From Planctomycetota bacterium (lineage in GTDB: Bacteria > Planctomycetota > JACQVX01), in NCBI GenBank assembly GCA_016209495.1, contig JACQVX010000254.1:1-40223 (forward strand): a stretch of 40,223 nt of DNA, written 5' to 3'. The stretch's first letter is position 1; each line of letters begins with the position of its first letter. The notes under the pieces are model-generated. The model saw only the letters and a list, made by a program, of their open reading frames with translations. It did no database searches and was not told where the DNA came from. The translations under genes and the position numbers were made by a program. Shown here in pieces: positions 17,571-24,217 of this stretch.

Positions 17571-17602
17571 TCGTGGGCGTGGGCGTGGGGTTCACGTTCC
17601 AC
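17571..17602. repeat. Short GTGGGC repeat downstream of argG, inverted copy
   Basis: A CGTGGGCGTGGGCGTGGGG run followed by TTCACGTTCCAC. Its reverse complement matches the sequence at 18940-18969 (GTGG-ACGTGA-CCCACGCCCACG core) with few differences, so the two copies form an inverted pair around the argG-like gene. It lies in the 135-bp gap between argG and cinA, where nothing else was recognised. Confidence 0.55.
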
Positions 17603-17647
17603 CACACGCCAGTCCGGTCGTCCCCCCGGATCCTTCGGCTGGACCAC

Positions 17648-18844
17648 CTATCCCCCGACCCTGGGACGCATCGGACGCGACTCTCCCCGGGAGGCCATGC
17701 TCACGACCTCGGCGAAGCCCTTCATGGCCGAGCGATCCGGGGCCGGGGCGCCGGGCTGGGCCAGGTGATCGTAGAGGGAGTAGTCGGAGCGCACCCCCGC
17801 CGCGCTGCACGACGTCCCCTGGAGCCGGAGTCGCACCTCGCCCGTGACGTAGCGCTGGGTCTCGAGGAAGAAGGCGTCGAGGGCGCGCCGGAGCTCGGTG
17901 AACCAGAGCCCGTTATAGACCAGCTCCGCGTACTTCCGGCTGAGCAGTGGCTTGTAGTGCAGGAGCTCCTTCCCCAGGGTCAGGTCCTCGAGGGCCCTGT
18001 GGGCGACGTGGATGAGCGTCGCCGCGGGAGCCTCGTAGACCTCACGGCTCTTCAACCCCGTGAGACGGTTCTCCACCGCCACGACCCGGCCCACTCCATG
18101 GCCGCCTCCGATCTCGTTCAACCTCTCCAGGAGGGCCAACCGGGAGACGGGCTCCCCGTTCAAGGTCCGCGGCACCCCTTCCTCGAAGCCTACGGTGAGC
18201 GAGACCCCTTCCGCCGGGGCCTCGCCGGCCCTCCGGGTCAGCTCGAAGGCCTCCTCGGGGATGTCGACCCACGGGTCTCGCGTCTCCCGGCAGACCACGG
18301 ACCGTCCCCACAGGTTCCGTTCCACGCCGAACCGGGCGTCCCCGCCCGCGTGGCGGACCTCGTTGCGCAGGGCGTAGTCCCTCAGGTCCTCGTAGGTACC
18401 GAAGGGGCCTTCCCTCAACGGTGCCAGGATCTGGATCCGCGGGTTCAGCGCCCTGGCGCAGGTCTCGAAGCGGACGGCGTCATTGCCCAGGTGCGAGCCA
18501 CCGTGCGCGATGAACTCGTAGCCGTCCTCGACGGCGATCTTGATCATCTCCGCCACGATGAGGGGCCGACTCAGGGCGGAGGACAGGAAGTACCCCGACT
18601 CGTAGCGGGCCCCGCTCCGGATGACGGGGACGATAAAGTCCTCGACGAACTTCTGCCTCAGGTCCCCCACGTGGGCCATGACGGCCCCGGCCTCGATGGC
18701 CACCTCGCCCACCGGCTCCAGGTAACGACCCTGACCCAGGTTCGCGGAGAAGGTGGCGACCTCGTGCCCCTGCTTGTGCCGGAGCCAGTGGAGCGTGACC
18801 GCGGTATCCAGGTCTCCGGAATAGGCCAGGACGACCTTCGCCAA
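17648..18844 (-). CDS. Argininosuccinate-synthase homologue with altered ATP-site motifs
   Basis: A 398-residue protein aligning over its full length with argininosuccinate synthase, which joins citrulline and aspartate in arginine synthesis. Conserved parts include LARGE features such as NEIGGGHGVGR, KSREVYEAPAATLI, YAELVYNGLWFTELR and the final YSLYDHL. Three active-site motifs are changed: the ATP loop reads AYSGDLDTA rather than AYSGGLDTS; the second signature reads GGSHLGNDAVRF rather than G-x-T-G-K-G-N-D-x-x-R-F; and the EGG-x-LEDP segment reads VVCRETRDP. The TTG start at 18844 has GGGAGGG 6-7 bp upstream, and homology begins at once. It may be a divergent clade or an enzyme with another substrate. 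Confidence 0.85.
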   Translation of the reverse strand: MAKVVLAYSGDLDTAVTLHWLRHKQGHEVATFSANLGQGRYLEPVGEVAIEAGAVMAHVGDLRQKFVEDFIVPVIRSGARYESGYFLSSALSRPLIVAEMIKIAVEDGYEFIAHGGSHLGNDAVRFETCARALNPRIQILAPLREGPFGTYEDLRDYALRNEVRHAGGDARFGVERNLWGRSVVCRETRDPWVDIPEEAFELTRRAGEAPAEGVSLTVGFEEGVPRTLNGEPVSRLALLERLNEIGGGHGVGRVVAVENRLTGLKSREVYEAPAATLIHVAHRALEDLTLGKELLHYKPLLSRKYAELVYNGLWFTELRRALDAFFLETQRYVTGEVRLRLQGTSCSAAGVRSDYSLYDHLAQPGAPAPDRSAMKGFAEVVSMASRGESRPMRPRVGG

Positions 18845-18951
18845 GGGATGCCCTCCCGGACCAGAGCGTCGTGGCTCCAGGTCACCGAAAGACTCAAGGG
18901 AACGACGGGACTGGCGTGAGGGTGAACGTGCAGGCGCAGGTGGACGTGACG

Positions 18952-19023
18952 CCCACGCCCACGACCACGCCCACGCCCACGACCACGCCCACGACCACGC
19001 CCACGACCACGACCACGACCACG
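18952..19023. repeat. Twelve-unit hexamer repeat (CCCACG/ACCACG)
   Basis: Twelve uninterrupted hexamers, each CCCACG or ACCACG, in the 261-bp gap between the YchF-like gene and argG. On the plus strand one frame would read alternating His with Ala or Asp, but no start codon or convincing frame surrounds it; on the minus strand an in-frame extension of argG would read Trp-Ser/Trp-Ala. It is most likely non-coding and prone to length change by slippage. The remaining gap holds only the hairpin at 19064-19080. Confidence 0.9.
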
Positions 19024-19063
19024 TCCCCACGGAATCGGGGAACGCCTTCCGTGAGGCAGCCTA

Positions 19064-19080
19064 GCACGGCCCCGCCGTGC
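19064..19080 (-). terminator. Hairpin after the YchF-like gene
   Basis: A perfect seven-pair stem GCACGGC/GCCGTGC around a three-base loop lies about 25 bp after the stop of the YchF-like gene on the minus strand. No T-run follows. It may be a weak terminator or an RNA end-protecting stem. Confidence 0.4.
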
Positions 19081-19105
19081 GATCCATGGCCCCGGGGCCC
19101 CGCCC

Positions 19106-20149
19106 TCACACGCTGAAGCGGATCGTGATAAGGTCCCCGTCCTCGACCACGTAGTCGCGGCCCTCCAGGCGGAGCTGTCCGGCCTCCTTCACCGCCTTCA
19201 TGGACCCGGCGTCGCGGAAGGCCTCGTAGGCCGTCACCTCGGCGCGGATGAAGCCCCGCGCCAGGTCCGTGTGGATTCGACCCGCCGCCTCCACCGCCGA
19301 GGCCCCGCGCCGCACCGTCCAGGCGCGCACCTCGTCCTCGCCGTAGGTGAAGAAGGCGATGAGGTCCAGGGCCCGGAAGGACTCCCGGACGAGCCGCGCG
19401 GCCGCCAGCTCCGTCACCCCGTAGTCCCTGGCGAAGGCCTCCCGCTCGCCGGCCTCGAGCTCGCACAGCTCCTCCTCCAGCCTCCCGCGGATGGGGATCA
19501 CCGCCGGGTGCTCGCCCCTGAGGGGGGTGGGCGCCCCGTTCTCGCCCAGGTTGGACACCACCAGATAGGGCTTGGCCGTGAGGAAGGCGAAGGACGAGAG
19601 GATGTCGCGATCCGAGGGGGCCAGCGCCACCGCCGAGGTGGGCCGCCCGGCCTCCAGGGCGATCCGCAGCTCCTCCAGGAGTTGCTGCTCCCGCTCCACG
19701 CGTTCCGGCTCCCTGGCCGTGCGACCCTTGCCGATGCGCTCCAGCCTGCGCTGGACGGCGTCGAGGTCCACCAGGAGGAACTCGGTGAGGATCTCCTCCA
19801 GGTCCCGCGCGGGGTCCACCGTCCCCGAGGGGTGCTCCACGGCCTCGCTGGGGAAGTCGCGCACCACGTGGACGAAGGCGTCCACCTCCCTCACGGCGGC
19901 GTAGTACTGGGCGTCCCTCTCCCCGCTCACCACGCCGGCGAAGTCCGCGTACTCCACCGTGGCGGGGGTGTACCTCCGCGGGCGATAGACCGTTCGCAGG
20001 TGCTCCAGTCGAGTGTCGGGCACCGCCACCACCCGCAGGTTGACCCGGCCGCGGGTGGTGAAGCCGCCGGTCTCGGCCCCGGCCCCGGTGAGGGCGTTGA
20101 AGATGGTCGTCTTCCCGGCACGCGGCAGGCCCACGAGCCCGAGCTTCAC
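19106..20149 (-). CDS. YchF/Obg-like P-loop nucleotidase
   Basis: A 347-residue member of the YchF group of P-loop proteins, which prefer ATP over GTP in characterised members and bind ribosomes. Walker A reads GLPRAGKTTIFNALTG; the switch region contains VEYADFAGVV; the specificity motif position has VSNLGEN, lacking the NKxD needed for guanine. A coiled central segment follows, and a C-terminal TGS domain reads VRAWTVRRGASAVEAAGRIH. Compared with typical YchF (about 360 residues, GLPNVGKST) it is slightly short and diverged, so it may be a paralogue. The GTG start overlaps the tatC stop (GTGA), so it is co-translated with tatC. Confidence 0.87.
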   Translation of the reverse strand: MKLGLVGLPRAGKTTIFNALTGAGAETGGFTTRGRVNLRVVAVPDTRLEHLRTVYRPRRYTPATVEYADFAGVVSGERDAQYYAAVREVDAFVHVVRDFPSEAVEHPSGTVDPARDLEEILTEFLLVDLDAVQRRLERIGKGRTAREPERVEREQQLLEELRIALEAGRPTSAVALAPSDRDILSSFAFLTAKPYLVVSNLGENGAPTPLRGEHPAVIPIRGRLEEELCELEAGEREAFARDYGVTELAAARLVRESFRALDLIAFFTYGEDEVRAWTVRRGASAVEAAGRIHTDLARGFIRAEVTAYEAFRDAGSMKAVKEAGQLRLEGRDYVVEDGDLITIRFSV

Positions 20150-21129
20150 GATGGCGCCTCTTCCGTGGGGTTGCGCCTCCCGACCGCGGGCCGCCGCGAG
20201 GCGGCGGACGAGGGAGGGGAGCCGTCTCCCGTGGAGCCGGCGTCCGGCGCCGCCGCGCCGGCCGGCGTCCCCAGTCGTGCCAGGATCAGCCCCAGCTCGT
20301 AGAGCAGGATGAGGGGCCCGGCGAGGAGGAGCTGGGAGACCACGTCCGGGGGGGTGAGGACGGCCCCCACGACCACCGCCGCCAGGAGGGCGTGGCGCCG
20401 GTGCTCCGCGAACCACCGCGCCTCCACGAGGCCGGAGCGGATGAGGGCGAACATCACCAGGGGGAGCTGGAAGACGGCCCCCAGGGCCACGGTGAGGAGG
20501 AGGAGGAATCCCAGATAGGCGTCCAGCGAGATGGTGCTCTCCACGAGGTCCGCCGGGGCGTAGGTGGCCAGGTAGCGCAGCCCGATGGGGATCAGGACGA
20601 AGTAACCGAACAGGACCCCCGCCGCGAAGGAGCCCAGGGACCAGGGGATCACCCGCCGGAGCCAGACCCGTTCCCGGTCGTAGAGGCCCGCGGCCACGAA
20701 GATCCAGAACTGCCAGAGGGCGAATGGCCCGGCCACGACCAGGGCCGCGATGACGCAGACCTTCATGTAGGCCATGAAGGCCTCCGTGTACCGAAGGGCC
20801 ACGAGGCGGGGCCCCGTGGGGGTCCCGGCGCGGGCCATCCTCTCCACCGCGTCTGCCAGGGCAGCGGCCGCGGACCCCTTCCCCCCCAGTTCCCGGGCCC
20901 GTTCCAGGCTGGCGACGACCTCGGGGTCGGGGCCCTCGGCGGCCGTCCCCGCGCCGAAACCGCCCACGGCCCAGAAGTGGGGCCGACAGGCCACCTCCAT
21001 GAGCGGGTCCTGGAGGCACAGGGCCAGGAGGAACGCGGCGACCACCGCGACGAGCCCCCGCACCAGGCAGCCGCGCAGCTCCTCCACGTGCTCGCCGAGG
21101 GTCAACCGCCTGGAATCGAAACGGACCAT
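20146..21129 (-). CDS. tatC: Sec-independent translocase subunit TatC
   Basis: A 327-residue TatC, the inner-membrane receptor for twin-arginine signal peptides. Conserved points: LGEHVEELRGCL near the N-terminus, YTEAFMAYMKV, FWIFVAAGLYDRER and the diagnostic LTPPDVVSQLLLAGPLILLYELG. Six hydrophobic segments are visible. It is longer than usual (about 250 residues) because of an insertion of some 40-60 residues between the first two helices (about residues 48-108, rich in Ala, Gly, Glu) and a low-complexity cytoplasmic tail of about 45 residues. No ribosome-binding site precedes the ATG. No tatA or tatB is in the window. Genes: 52 bp after the BRCT-like gene, and overlapping the YchF-like gene. 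Confidence 0.93.
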   Translation of the reverse strand: MVRFDSRRLTLGEHVEELRGCLVRGLVAVVAAFLLALCLQDPLMEVACRPHFWAVGGFGAGTAAEGPDPEVVASLERARELGGKGSAAAALADAVERMARAGTPTGPRLVALRYTEAFMAYMKVCVIAALVVAGPFALWQFWIFVAAGLYDRERVWLRRVIPWSLGSFAAGVLFGYFVLIPIGLRYLATYAPADLVESTISLDAYLGFLLLLTVALGAVFQLPLVMFALIRSGLVEARWFAEHRRHALLAAVVVGAVLTPPDVVSQLLLAGPLILLYELGLILARLGTPAGAAAPDAGSTGDGSPPSSAASRRPAVGRRNPTEEAPS

Positions 21130-21181
21130 GGGGGGGGCGCGGCGCGGCCGGGCCGCGCGCGGGCTCGCCGGCCGATGCGCG

Positions 21182-22549
21182 TCACCGGCTCAGGTAGTCG
21201 AACAGCTCGTTCTCCCGCATGATGTAGACGCCCAGCGGGACCGCCTGCTGGTAGGCCTCGACATCCTTGTAGCCCTTCCCGACGATCAGGTAGTCGGTCT
21301 CGATGGTCACCTCGTCGTCCACACGGGCGCCGATCTCCTCGATCTTCCGGACCAGCTCCCTGCGCCCGTAGGTGGTGTTGGTCAGCTCCCCCGCGAAGAC
21401 GAAGACCTGCTGCTCGCTCTTGTCGAAGAACGGGCTCTTGATGTAGTCGCCGCGCACGATGGGGTCGCTGGCGTCCACCGTCTCGAGGATCGCCACCTGG
21501 GCCTTGTCCGTGTCCACGGACTTGACCTCCACCCGCCCCTTCGTGGCCTGCCGGCCACCCTTCACGAACTGCACCACCTCGAAGACCATCCCCTTGCGGA
21601 TCCCGTGCTTCTTGCCCAGGTCGATCCACGCAAAGCCAATCTTGTTGTCCGAGTAGACCACCTCGCCGTCCGGCTGCGTGCTGGCGAGGGTGCGCTCCTC
21701 CTTCTTGACGATGTCGTCGATCTTCTCCTTGAGTTCGTTGATCTTCGACAGGAGGCGCGCCTCCCGGAGGTTGAAGTCCCGCTCCTTCTGGACCACCTGA
21801 CGCTTGAGGCGACCCACCTCGTCGGTGAGGTCGTTCGTCTGGGTGATGAGCCCCTGCTTGTCCGTCTGGAGCCGGCTGATCTCCCCCTCCTTCTGGCTGG
21901 TGATCTCGTCGATGCGCCGGGTCAGCTCGTTCTTCTTCCCCCGGGCGTCCTCGCGCTCCAGGTTCAGCTTCTTGTCCAGTTCGAGCCACATGGCGTGGGT
22001 CTGCAGGTAGGCGTTCCGGAGGGCCGTGACCGAGAGGCGCAGGTCCTTGTACATGGAGAAGAAGTCGTTGTACTGGTCCATCTTCCCCGGCTCCGGGGGC
22101 TGGGTGATCTTGTCCCCCTTCTCCTCCACCGCCTCCAGGGTCTTGCGCAGCTCGCCGTCGGCGCTGTTCCACACGTCGAAGAGGAGCTGCTGGGTGGGGA
22201 GGAAGTAGTCCTCGTGGATGGCTCCCCGGTCCTTCGCCTGGGCCCCATTGCTGTCCACCAGGCGCCGCAACTCGTCCACCTCCCGCTGGGACGCCTGGAG
22301 CCGCTGCTTGAGCTTCCCCGCCTCCTGGTTCGCCACGCCGAGCTGGGTCTTCAAGTCCTCCACGTCGCCATTGAAGACGATGGCCGCCCCTGCCAGGGCG
22401 AGCACCAGGATGATGGACAGGGACATCACCGCCGAGTCGATGACCTCCGCCTTCGTCTTCTTGTAGACGAAGCGCGCGAAGATCTGGGCGCCTATGAAGC
22501 CCACGTTGACCAGGGCACTGAAGATGAAGAGCGCGAGCTTGACGTCCAT
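21182..22549 (-). CDS. Two-pass membrane protein with coiled coil, beta domain and BRCT-like C-terminus
   Basis: A 455-residue protein not matching a named family. Order: two hydrophobic helices (about 5-27 and 41-59) joined by a basic loop with YKKTK; long coiled coils (about 62-115 and 190-300); a beta-rich module (about 305-375, IDLGKKHGIRKGMVFEVVQF) resembling the FlgT C-terminal or MreC-type fold; and a C-terminal module (380-455) strongly resembling a BRCT domain (FVFAGELTN, VRKIEEIGARVDDEV, TDYLIVG, YQQAVPLGVYIMRENELFDYL). By the positive-inside rule the bulk would be periplasmic, odd for BRCT. It has its own promoter at 22577-22604 and CGGAG before the ATG. It may be transcribed with tatC and the YchF-like gene. 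Confidence 0.85.
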   Translation of the reverse strand: MDVKLALFIFSALVNVGFIGAQIFARFVYKKTKAEVIDSAVMSLSIILVLALAGAAIVFNGDVEDLKTQLGVANQEAGKLKQRLQASQREVDELRRLVDSNGAQAKDRGAIHEDYFLPTQQLLFDVWNSADGELRKTLEAVEEKGDKITQPPEPGKMDQYNDFFSMYKDLRLSVTALRNAYLQTHAMWLELDKKLNLEREDARGKKNELTRRIDEITSQKEGEISRLQTDKQGLITQTNDLTDEVGRLKRQVVQKERDFNLREARLLSKINELKEKIDDIVKKEERTLASTQPDGEVVYSDNKIGFAWIDLGKKHGIRKGMVFEVVQFVKGGRQATKGRVEVKSVDTDKAQVAILETVDASDPIVRGDYIKSPFFDKSEQQVFVFAGELTNTTYGRRELVRKIEEIGARVDDEVTIETDYLIVGKGYKDVEAYQQAVPLGVYIMRENELFDYLSR

Positions 22550-22576
22550 GGGCCGGGTCTCCGAGCCGAGGCGCCA

Positions 22577-22604
22577 ATGATAGCGCCGCGGGGGCGCGAG
22601 TCAA
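22577..22604 (-). promoter_or_regulatory. Promoter for the BRCT-like membrane protein gene
   Basis: TTGACT (22604-22599), a 16-bp spacer and TATCAT (22582-22577) on the minus strand. The start point would be near 22570 and the leader about 21 bases. The -10 box matches five of six consensus bases. This is one of the clearest promoters in the window. Confidence 0.65.
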
Positions 22605-22624
22605 CGCGGGCCGGCCACCCCGCA

Positions 22625-22654
22625 TTGACGCGGCGGTCGCCCCTGTGGTTACAT
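22625..22654 (+). promoter_or_regulatory. Possible promoter for the Sua5-phosphatase gene
   Basis: TTGACG (22625-22630), 18 bp, then TTACAT (22649-22654). Transcription would start near 22661, about 29 bases before the GTG. It lies in the same 140-bp divergent gap as the promoter of the BRCT-like gene. Confidence 0.42.
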
Positions 22655-22689
22655 GAGGCGCTTCGTCGTGACCCCCTGGGGATGGCCCC

Positions 22690-23760
22690 GTGACCGAGAT
22701 CCTCGACGCACTGGACCGCGACCACTACGACACGGTCGTGGCCCGCGCCGCCTCCGCCATCGCCGAGGGGCGCCTGGTGGCCCTCCCCACGGAGACCGTC
22801 TACGGCATCGCGGCCAACGGACACGACCCGGATGCCGTCAACCGCCTCTGCGCCATCAAGGCACGGCCGCGGGAGAAACCCTTCACCATCCACCTGGCGG
22901 ACGCGGAGGAGGTCGAGCGCTACGTGGAGAGCGTCCCCGACCTGGCCCGCCGGCTCATGGGCCGGTACTGGCCCGGGCCCCTCACCATCGTCATGCCGGG
23001 TAACGCCGGTGCGGGAATCGGGGTCCGCCTGCCCGGGAACCGCACCGCCCGCGACATCATCCGGGCGGCGGGCGTCCCGGTCCTGCTGCCCAGCGCCAAC
23101 CGGGCGGGCGACCCCCCTCCCGACCTCGCCAGCCGGGTCGTGGACTACTTCCCCGAGGGGCTGGACCTGGTGGTGGACGGCGGCCCCACGCCCATCAAGC
23201 AGGCCTCCACCGTGGTGCGCGTGGACCGCAAGCACTGGGTCGTCCTGCGCGAGGGGCTCATCACCGCGGAGATGATCGGCAACGCGGTCACCACCACGAT
23301 CCTCTTCGTCTGCACCGGCAATTCCTGCCGCTCGCCCATGGCCGAGGCCCTGTGCCGCCGCCTGATCTGCGACCGACTCCGCATCGAGCCGGAACTGCTG
23401 GAACACTACGGCTTCCGTGTCCTCTCCGCCGGGACCGCCGCCCTCAGGGGCTCCCGGGCGAGCTACGCGGCCATCGAGGTCATGAGGGACTACGCGTGCG
23501 ACCTCTCGCACCATTCGGCCCAGCCCCTCACCCACGAGCTGGTGGAGTCGGCCGACCGCATCTTCGCCATGGGCGTCAGCCACGCCGTCGCCATGACCGA
23601 TTGGATGCCGGAGCTGGCGCACCGCGTGGAGCTCCTCCACCCGGATGGGATCATGGACCCCATCGGACAATCCCCCGAGGTCTACCGGGAATGCGCGCGG
23701 CTCATCCGCGAGCAGCTCGAGGGGGTGGTGGAGCGGCTGGTCGCCGAACGCGGGTTGTAG
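22690..23760 (+). CDS. Fused threonylcarbamoyl-AMP synthase (Sua5/YrdC) and low-molecular-weight phosphatase
   Basis: A 356-residue fusion. Residues 1-195 are a YrdC/Sua5 domain that makes threonylcarbamoyl-AMP for tRNA t6A: ALPTETVYGIAANG, CAIKARPREKPF, LPSANRAGDPP. Residues 203-356 are a low-molecular-weight phosphatase: P-loop CTGNSCR (Cys208, Arg214), VLSAGTAAL, and the acid in GIMDPIGQS. The residue after the asparagine is Ser; the B. subtilis arginine phosphatase YwlE has Thr there while tyrosine phosphatases have a bulky residue, so phosphoarginine is a possible substrate. In B. subtilis ywlC, ywlE and ywlF (rpiB) are neighbours in this order; here the first two are one gene and rpiB follows after 1 bp. 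The start is GTG. Confidence 0.92.
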   Translation: MTEILDALDRDHYDTVVARAASAIAEGRLVALPTETVYGIAANGHDPDAVNRLCAIKARPREKPFTIHLADAEEVERYVESVPDLARRLMGRYWPGPLTIVMPGNAGAGIGVRLPGNRTARDIIRAAGVPVLLPSANRAGDPPPDLASRVVDYFPEGLDLVVDGGPTPIKQASTVVRVDRKHWVVLREGLITAEMIGNAVTTTILFVCTGNSCRSPMAEALCRRLICDRLRIEPELLEHYGFRVLSAGTAALRGSRASYAAIEVMRDYACDLSHHSAQPLTHELVESADRIFAMGVSHAVAMTDWMPELAHRVELLHPDGIMDPIGQSPEVYRECARLIREQLEGVVERLVAERGL

Positions 23761-23761
23761 G

Positions 23762-24217
23762 GTGCGTATCGCCATCGGGTCCGACCACGCCGCCGTCCGG
23801 GGCAAGGACCGCCTCCGGGACGGCCTTCGCGCCCTCGGGCACCAGGTGGAGGACCTGGGGACCGACGGGGAGGGCCCCGTGGACTACCCCGTCTACGCCG
23901 AGCGGGTGGGCCGGGCGGTGGCGGAGGGACGCGCGGAACTGGGCATCGCCCTCTGCGGTACCGGCATCGGGGCCTCCATCGCCGCCAACAAGGTCCGCGG
24001 TGTCCGCGCCGCCCTGTGCCACGACCCGCACACCGCGGAGATGAGCCGCCGCCACAACGACGCCAACGTCCTCTGCATGGGTGGCCGGCTGCACGACCCC
24101 GAGGCCCTCGAGGCCATCGCCCGCGTCTGGCTGGCCACGCCCTTCGAGGGGGGGCGCCACCAGCGCCGGCTGGACCTCATCCGCCACCTCGAGGAAGGCG
24201 ACAGTGCCCAGGCCTAG
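23762..24217 (+). CDS. rpiB: Ribose-5-phosphate isomerase B
   Basis: A 151-residue RpiB/LacAB-type isomerase interconverting ribose-5-phosphate and ribulose-5-phosphate. The catalytic cysteine is Cys65 in CGTGIG, and the ring-opening His98 lies in RRHNDAN; the N-terminal phosphate region is GSDHAAVRGKD. The GTG at 23762 comes one base after the upstream stop. A longer in-frame extension into the fused phosphatase was rejected because homology starts exactly at RIAIGSDHA. Ribulose-5-phosphate links it to pentose metabolism, like the transketolase genes far downstream, although no operon link exists. Confidence 0.93.
   Translation: MRIAIGSDHAAVRGKDRLRDGLRALGHQVEDLGTDGEGPVDYPVYAERVGRAVAEGRAELGIALCGTGIGASIAANKVRGVRAALCHDPHTAEMSRRHNDANVLCMGGRLHDPEALEAIARVWLATPFEGGRHQRRLDLIRHLEEGDSAQA

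Noticed and set aside
17513-17647. N-terminal extension of cinA with a His-Ala-His stretch
   Set aside because: Not protein-like and not part of CinA; the GTG at 17512 with GGAGG upstream fits the family start.
18845-19030. N-terminal extension of the argG-like gene with Trp-Ser/Trp-Ala repeats
   Set aside because: Family homology begins right at the TTG at 18844, which has a good ribosome-binding site; the extension is only translated repeat.
18871-19116. Plus-strand 81-codon frame across the hexamer array (Thr/Pro repeats)
   Set aside because: Its central part is only the repeat, it has no ribosome-binding site, and the flanks do not resemble protein.
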